Shown one piece after another: positions 58,821-64,000 of a stretch of 64,000 nucleotides of DNA. Position 1 is the first letter of the stretch. Each line of letters begins with the position of its first letter. The DNA is taken from contig JAGYXB010000966.1 in the NCBI GenBank assembly GCA_022495005.1, positions 434,001-498,000 on the forward strand, in the 5' to 3' direction. Under the pieces are notes generated by a model. It had not been told where the DNA came from and made no database searches. It worked only from the letters and a program-made list of their open reading frames with translations. Made by a program: the position numbers and the translations under genes. The DNA comes from Rhyacophila brunnea. Its lineage: Eukaryota; Arthropoda; Insecta; Trichoptera; Rhyacophilidae.

Positions 58821-59489
58821 TATAACTAGCTCGAACGAATGTATTATATTTTCTTTAATTATTTGCTTCTAATTATGTGTATGTGTATATATGATTACCT
58901 ACCTACCTTTAATTATTATTCGTAGGTCATAGCCAAATGAATTTGGCAAATTTTCTTTCGAGCCGTTCAGTTAAATACTTTGTTAGGTGCCTGTGCTTTA
59001 ATTACTTGACCCGTTAAATTAGTTACTTGCCAAGATTAGAGTGCTTTTTTGTTTCTTGTCGATTAGTTAAAAGCTACTTACCTGTGTGCCAGGCCAAAGC
59101 TGGTTGTTTTTGTTTGTATTTTTAACGGTTATATTTTTAATTTGTTTTTTTATTCAATTTAATCTTAATGATAATATTATATTTAGACTAGTAAATCTTT
59201 GAATGTAATATAAATATATATATGAGGCCTAATACTTTATCGTATTTTTGTTTATTTAATTCTATTTATTTCATTTAAAATTATAATGAATTGATAATAT
59301 ACATATTTCTATTTATAACATAAGTGTGTAAAAAAGTAGATACCTATATAAATGTGAATTCAAAATATTTTATGCATTACTGAATATACACAAAATTTAA
59401 AAACGTATTTAATAAACTTACTTAATACTTAAGCACCGCTATTGAAATTCATAGAATATTGTATAATACAATATATGAAATAGTGGTCT

Positions 59490-59975
59490 TCGTGGCTACG
59501 TGTAAATTGTACGTATTAGATTTTTCCATAGCACAGTTCACCGTGAGCTGTCGTACCGGAAAGAGATGACCGTATATCATTTAGATCAAAAAATTACGCG
59601 ATGTTTGTGGAGAATTTGTTTCAGTTTCATTAGATTGATTGGTACCTAACGCTAAATATACTTATTAATAGCGTCATTATTATCAGATATTTGATAGGTA
59701 CGACTTGATACTTACGAGCACTTTCTTACCAACCTACCTAATTTTGAATCATTCAGATTTTTATATTTATATATTACACGTTATGACTATATTTCAAATT
59801 AACCTACCTACCTATTTTTATCTGTATTTCCTTTGATGCCGGTGTTTTTAAAAGTATTTTATTTAGACAATAATTATATCTCAACACTGCATGACCATCA
59901 CATTTCGTTACGACAGCTCACAGTGAACTGAGATATGCCGAAATGTAAAACGTACACAATTCCAGACACGAATCT
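59490..59975. repeat. repeat related to the TTAGG-containing family, lacking the TTAGG core
   Basis: The ends (TAAATTGTACGTATTAGAT at the left; CCGAAATGTAAAACGTACAC at the right) and the flanking CACAGTTCACCGTGAGCTG / CAGCTCACAGTGAACTGAG blocks are inverted copies of each other and match the ends of 58210-58820. The interior differs and lacks the CCTAA arrays. Confidence 0.55.
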
Positions 59976-59979
59976 TTGT

Positions 59980-60779
59980 AGTCTAATGCGTAACGCATTG
60001 GCTTCTTCAAAGCCTGGATGCTTTTGTGATTGTTTTACATCTAGGTAAGTACTACAACACTACTTGTAACAGTTTAACTATTACCACACAACTATCATTG
60101 TGTCTCACGATCTGTTATAGATAATATTAAAATTAAAAAAAACTTATTTTCAATTTACTATTCTAATAAGGCAATGAGCGAATGAGGGTTGATGTTGATA
60201 TTCTAAATAATTTGCGTCCAAAGATTGCTTAGTTTAGCTATTCACCAAAAGCGCGATATGTAATACATAATAGTAGCATGGTAGGAAATCACAAAATCAT
60301 ATTATTATAGACATAAAGTATCCACCTATATACTTTTTCATTAATGAGTGTTGAAATACAATTTTTAATCTTATTATCACGAAAATAATAATACTAAAAA
60401 TATTGATTTTAAATTAATAACCATTGATACAAAGACGTTGTCAGTGTTGGCGCATTTGCCCCTCGTAACGACTTTTCGTATCAGTTTTAAAGGATGCTGC
60501 CAATAGAATTGTCTAGAATAGTGACTGTAAACATTTTTTCCGGTCCGATTTTTATAATAATTGTATACCTAATATATCTACAAATAAGGAATACTCAATG
60601 ACATAACATCACATAAAATTTCTTACAGTCCAATAAAAAAATCGATTCAAGAAATAGTTAATAGAAGATGAAAAACACCATCCTTTTATTAACTCTACAA
60701 TCTTCACGAAAAGGTTTCTTAACAGATTTTCTTTACGAGAAATGGATGTTAGTTAGTCCATTATAAATATCATTATATA
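59980..60779. other. unassigned DNA
   Basis: No gene. GTCTAATGCGTAACGCATTG at about 59980 resembles a tRNA box A/anticodon arm but has no box B. Confidence 0.35.
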
Positions 60780-61065
60780 GAGCTCGTAATTTCTTAACTA
60801 TTTTCGATTCTCAAATTCAATAATATGTGGTTCTCGAAAGTTCGAGATTTTTATTAATTGCTCGGGATCTTGAGAATTCTCATTTAAATTTAACTGAAGA
60901 TCATTTTTATCCTTTTTATTAATAACGCAGCTTTCTAATTTCACACTTTTTCTATAAATTCCTCGTAAGAATTTCTCGAATTATCGAGATTATCATAAGA
61001 TGATTGGATGACTTTTTTCATTATTTCTAAAGAACTCTCGATCACAATCACAAGCATAAGTGTAT
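60780..61065. repeat. degraded TCTCGAGA-type element
   Basis: TTCTCGAAAGTTCGAGA, CTTGAGAATTCTC and TTTCTCGAATTATCGAGA words resemble the element in IR 2 intron 2 (29973-30475) but are mutated. Confidence 0.35.
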
Positions 61066-61819
61066 ATTTTTTAATAGATGAAAGATATGAAAACGCAAGA
61101 ATTTTCATTAACGGATATTTTCCATTTAAATTATAGAAACAATAACATGTTCATTCATAATAATAATATCAAATAATATGTTCAAGTCATTATTTTATTA
61201 TCTATGGTTCTAAAATAATCTGCCATTAATTAGCAATACTGCATAACCCATTGTGGCTCATGTCTCCCCCTAGGAAACATTTTCATTCATGTCTGTGTGC
61301 CGCTTCTGACATAACGTCAATAAACAAAGATCTCTTTATAAACCCCTCAAATATCTTAGTTATTAAGGTCACCCGATTTTCCCTTTCAATTTATTTAAAA
61401 GGACCATCTAGCTAGGGTGATTGGATGTATTCCACCCGTGAGACATAATCTTTCTCACGGATACATTCCATTTTCACATGCGAAATGATTGGACAGATCA
61501 TACTTAGGAAGGTGTCCGGACATTCTACTAATTAAAACATTAACATACTAGGTACGTATCTTTTATAGAATATTATTAAATTGTGAAGGTAACTTAAGTC
61601 AAAAATACACTACTAATCCTGTAAAAATAGATATACCATGATTATTTTTTTCTCGTTTATGATAGAAATGGTGATACCTATAACGTTTCATAAGTAAGTT
61701 GATAATAATAAAATTAAGGTTTTCCTATACGCAAAAAACGGCTTCATATAACCGGACAATCCCCAATCTCTTTAGAATTATTTCTCTGAGATCAGACTAC
61801 TCATAGTATTTATACATCA
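61066..61819. other. AT-rich unassigned DNA
   Basis: No gene or RNA recognised. Confidence 0.4.
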
Positions 61820-61827
61820 CATATAAG

Positions 61828-62555
61828 TAGGGAATCCAATCCCGAGCCAAAATTCTGATCCCGAGATTTCGGGATTACAATTTGACAATCCCGGGATTGG
61901 CATTTTTTCCATTGTTAAAATTAAATTTTTATATTTACAAATAACATTGATAAAATCGGTTAAAAATAAATCTATTATAATTTATACTATTTAAGACATT
62001 TATTGTTAATATTGTATACGTTCAATCTTGGAAATATATAATTTTAATGGAGTAAATAATATTGTAATATAAATAATAATGTGAATTTAATATGAGATTG
62101 CTGTTTCTGAAAGTAAAAACTTAATGAATGGGTTAGCGAGATTTAAAATAGTAAAGCAAATCATGGTGTACTTTGGCCTTTTCGCTTCATAAATCTTATT
62201 AGTCAGCCAAATATGAAACTGCCGTAAAACGTATGAGATCATGGTGGAATTACTTTGTTCATAGTGCCAAGCATTGTTTTTTTCCAATCTTTCTCATTTT
62301 TATTAATTTATGTGATAACATAAAATGAATCGGCAACTTACACATGGGTATAAATCAAACTTTATTCAAACTCAGTTTATTTCTAATGTAGTTATTTGTT
62401 ATTAAAGGTATTTTTTCTGTTATATTTTTGTTTTTATTTTATTTTCCATAAAAATTGATAAAAAAATCAATCCCGAAAGTTTCAAGATTATGTTTATCAA
62501 TCCCGGGATTAATAGGTATCGAAAATAGCTCGGGATCCCGGGATTGGAGTCCCTA
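61828..62555. mobile_element. hAT-like MITE rich in ATCCCGGGAT words
   Basis: A 728-bp element with ends TAGGGAATCCAATCCC and GGGATTGGAGTCCCTA, flanked by CATATAAG (61820-61827) and CATATAGG (62556-62563), a 7/8 match. CCCGAG/CCCGGGATT palindromic words cluster next to both ends. An interior - strand frame (62087-62287) has no recognised motif. Confidence 0.8.
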
Positions 62556-62647
62556 CATATAGGCCACCTGAAAGTCCACATTTTGTTGTTTTTAAGTAAG
62601 TATACCCGAATCCATATAATAGTGCTCTAACTGTGTGAATAATAAAT

Positions 62648-62672
62648 CCTAACCTAACCTAACCTAACCTAA
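62648..62672. repeat. interstitial (CCTAA)5 telomere-type tract
   Basis: Five perfect CCTAA units, the complement of the insect telomere repeat TTAGG, inside ordinary repeat-rich DNA. Confidence 0.85.
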
Positions 62673-62841
62673 TTCTGCAATTCGATCTCCATATTCTCAC
62701 TTTTTAAATATAATATATTGTTTATATTAAATACTGAGTAACAACGAGGTTTAAAAACATTTGAATATTTATTATAGAAAAGCATACTTTTTAAAAACCT
62801 TAGAAATATACCTGTTTAAACAAACGTGTCAGTGCCCTTAA

Positions 62842-64000
62842 GGGGGGGCATGCTCGTCGAAGGTCAAAATTGAGTTTTTATTGTATTTTCAAACCATGAT
62901 CCTGGACACTCCTTAAACGTAGTGGATAATCGATTTATATAATTTTGAAGCCTTATTGTCCTTTATAGTTATTTTAAACATTTGATGACTGCATAAAGTA
63001 TTTTTGTTACATAAAATAGTATTCTTTTAAACCTCGCTCTAATTTTTTAGAATATAGTCATATTTCGGTACATAACTGTGCAGTGGTGTTAAGATTTTTT
63101 ACATTTATTAATTTTTAAACGCATTTATAAAACCATTAGTATAATTTATTGCGAGATAATTTTTGTAAAATATTCACGATAAAAAATTATATTGATAATC
63201 TCTGTGATCCCAAATTTGACAAGAATTAGGCATTTTATTATTCAAAAATCGGCAAGATTAACACATTTGAAGATGATTCTAAACATATTTATTATAAGCT
63301 ATGTCTTTGACCATTCAAGTGTGATAAACATCTTATGATTGCTTTATAATAATTATTGACCTAAGAATAAGGTAGTGTTTTTTTGAAATACGCCATTTCT
63401 TTTGTCATTCCCCAGTGGTTAAACTACAACATACGGCCGTAGCCATAAATTAACAAACTATAATTAAAGTAGGGAGTAAAATGATATTAACGCGCGTGTT
63501 TGAACATGTACCGTTTAAAAAAAAATAAAAAATAAATCGGTTAGGTACATGTTCAAACACGCGCGTCAATATAATTTTACTCCCTAATTCAATTATAGTT
63601 TGTCAATTTATGGCTACGGCCGTATGTTGTAGCTTAACCACTGGGGAATGACAAAAGAAATGGCGTATTTCAAAAAAACACTACCTTATTCTTAGGTCAA
63701 TAATTATTATAAAGCAATGATGATTCATAAGATGTTTATCACACTTGAATAGTCAAAAACATAGCTTATAATAAGTATCTTTAGAATCATCTTCAAACGT
63801 GTTAATCTTGCCGATTTTTTGAATAATAAAATGCCTAATTCTTGTCAAATTTGGGATCACAGAGATTATCAATATAATTTTTATCGTAAATATTTAACAA
63901 AAATTATCTCGTAATAAATTATACTAATGGTTTTATAAATGCGTTTAAAAATTAATAAATGTAAAAATTTTTAACACCACTGCACAGTTACGTACCGAAA
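62842..64000. mobile_element. giant palindromic TTAA element, copy cut by the window end
   Basis: Begins after TTAA (62838-62841) with GGGGGGGCATGCTCGTCGAA. The left arm is 62842-63511, the spacer about 63512-63544, and the right arm starts at 63545 and is cut by the window end. Compared with 53786-55176 the arms are very similar, and the A-rich spacer is the reverse complement of the T-rich spacer there, so the two copies are inserted in opposite orientation. Confidence 0.85.

Noticed and set aside
1..64000. CRISPR arrays, prokaryotic operons, phage genes or a defence system
   Set aside because: Spliced genes, eukaryotic transposons and a eukaryotic tRNA gene show this is an insect-like nuclear genome. 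No regularly spaced direct repeats or bacterial-type gene clusters exist.

Overview
This is a eukaryotic window, most likely from an insect. It is AT-rich, has spliced genes with GTAAGT/AG introns, and is dominated by transposable-element debris. Frequent TAGGTACCTACC-type words, TTAGG/CCTAA tracts and the transposon mix suggest a sternorrhynchan hemipteran such as an aphid or a relative. That placement is inference.

Only two intact protein-coding genes are supported. They are tandem paralogues on the + strand, at 16067-20884 and 27788-30871. Both encode divergent ionotropic receptors (IR chemoreceptors, related to ionotropic glutamate receptors) of 643 and 638 aa. Each has a large first exon and a short second exon carrying the end of the S2 lobe and the last membrane segment, joined across a phase-2 intron at the same residue. 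The second exon must be added to obtain the complete receptor, and the second gene starts at the ATG at 27788. A tRNA-Asn(GTT) gene lies between them on the - strand (26343-26414).

The rest is mobile DNA. hAT-type non-autonomous elements are the most numerous: several have perfect or 7/8 8-bp target-site duplications (7085-7524, 15218-15766, 17751-18250, 40126-40511, 41118-41813, 42784-43327, 48663-49188, 49291-49878, 61828-62555). There are also TA-flanked Tc1/mariner-like MITEs (665-920 and 47686-47943), a TA-flanked element with 23-bp perfect inverted ends (37368-38026), a decayed mariner (56830-58129), a truncated Helitron with a partial Rep/helicase ORF (43947-45823), a decayed ZBED-type hAT transposase (50370-50905), RTE-like LINE 3' ends (13400-13700, 51001-51432, 52130-52461), and several tRNA-derived SINE families.

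The most striking structure is a TTAA-flanked family of giant palindromes. One complete copy (53786-55176) has arms of about 680 bp around a spacer of about 33 bp. A second (62842 onward) runs off the window end, and a half-collapsed copy is at 24590-25362. A repeat family carrying TTAGG-like tracts occurs four times (about 29592, 42567, 58210 and 59490), and one copy is split by a younger hAT insertion.

Region by region: 1-16000 is repeats and unassigned DNA with one GC-rich candidate first exon on the - strand (10885-11180). 16000-31000 is the receptor pair with transposon-filled introns and the tRNA. 31000-64000 is a transposon graveyard with no convincing host gene.
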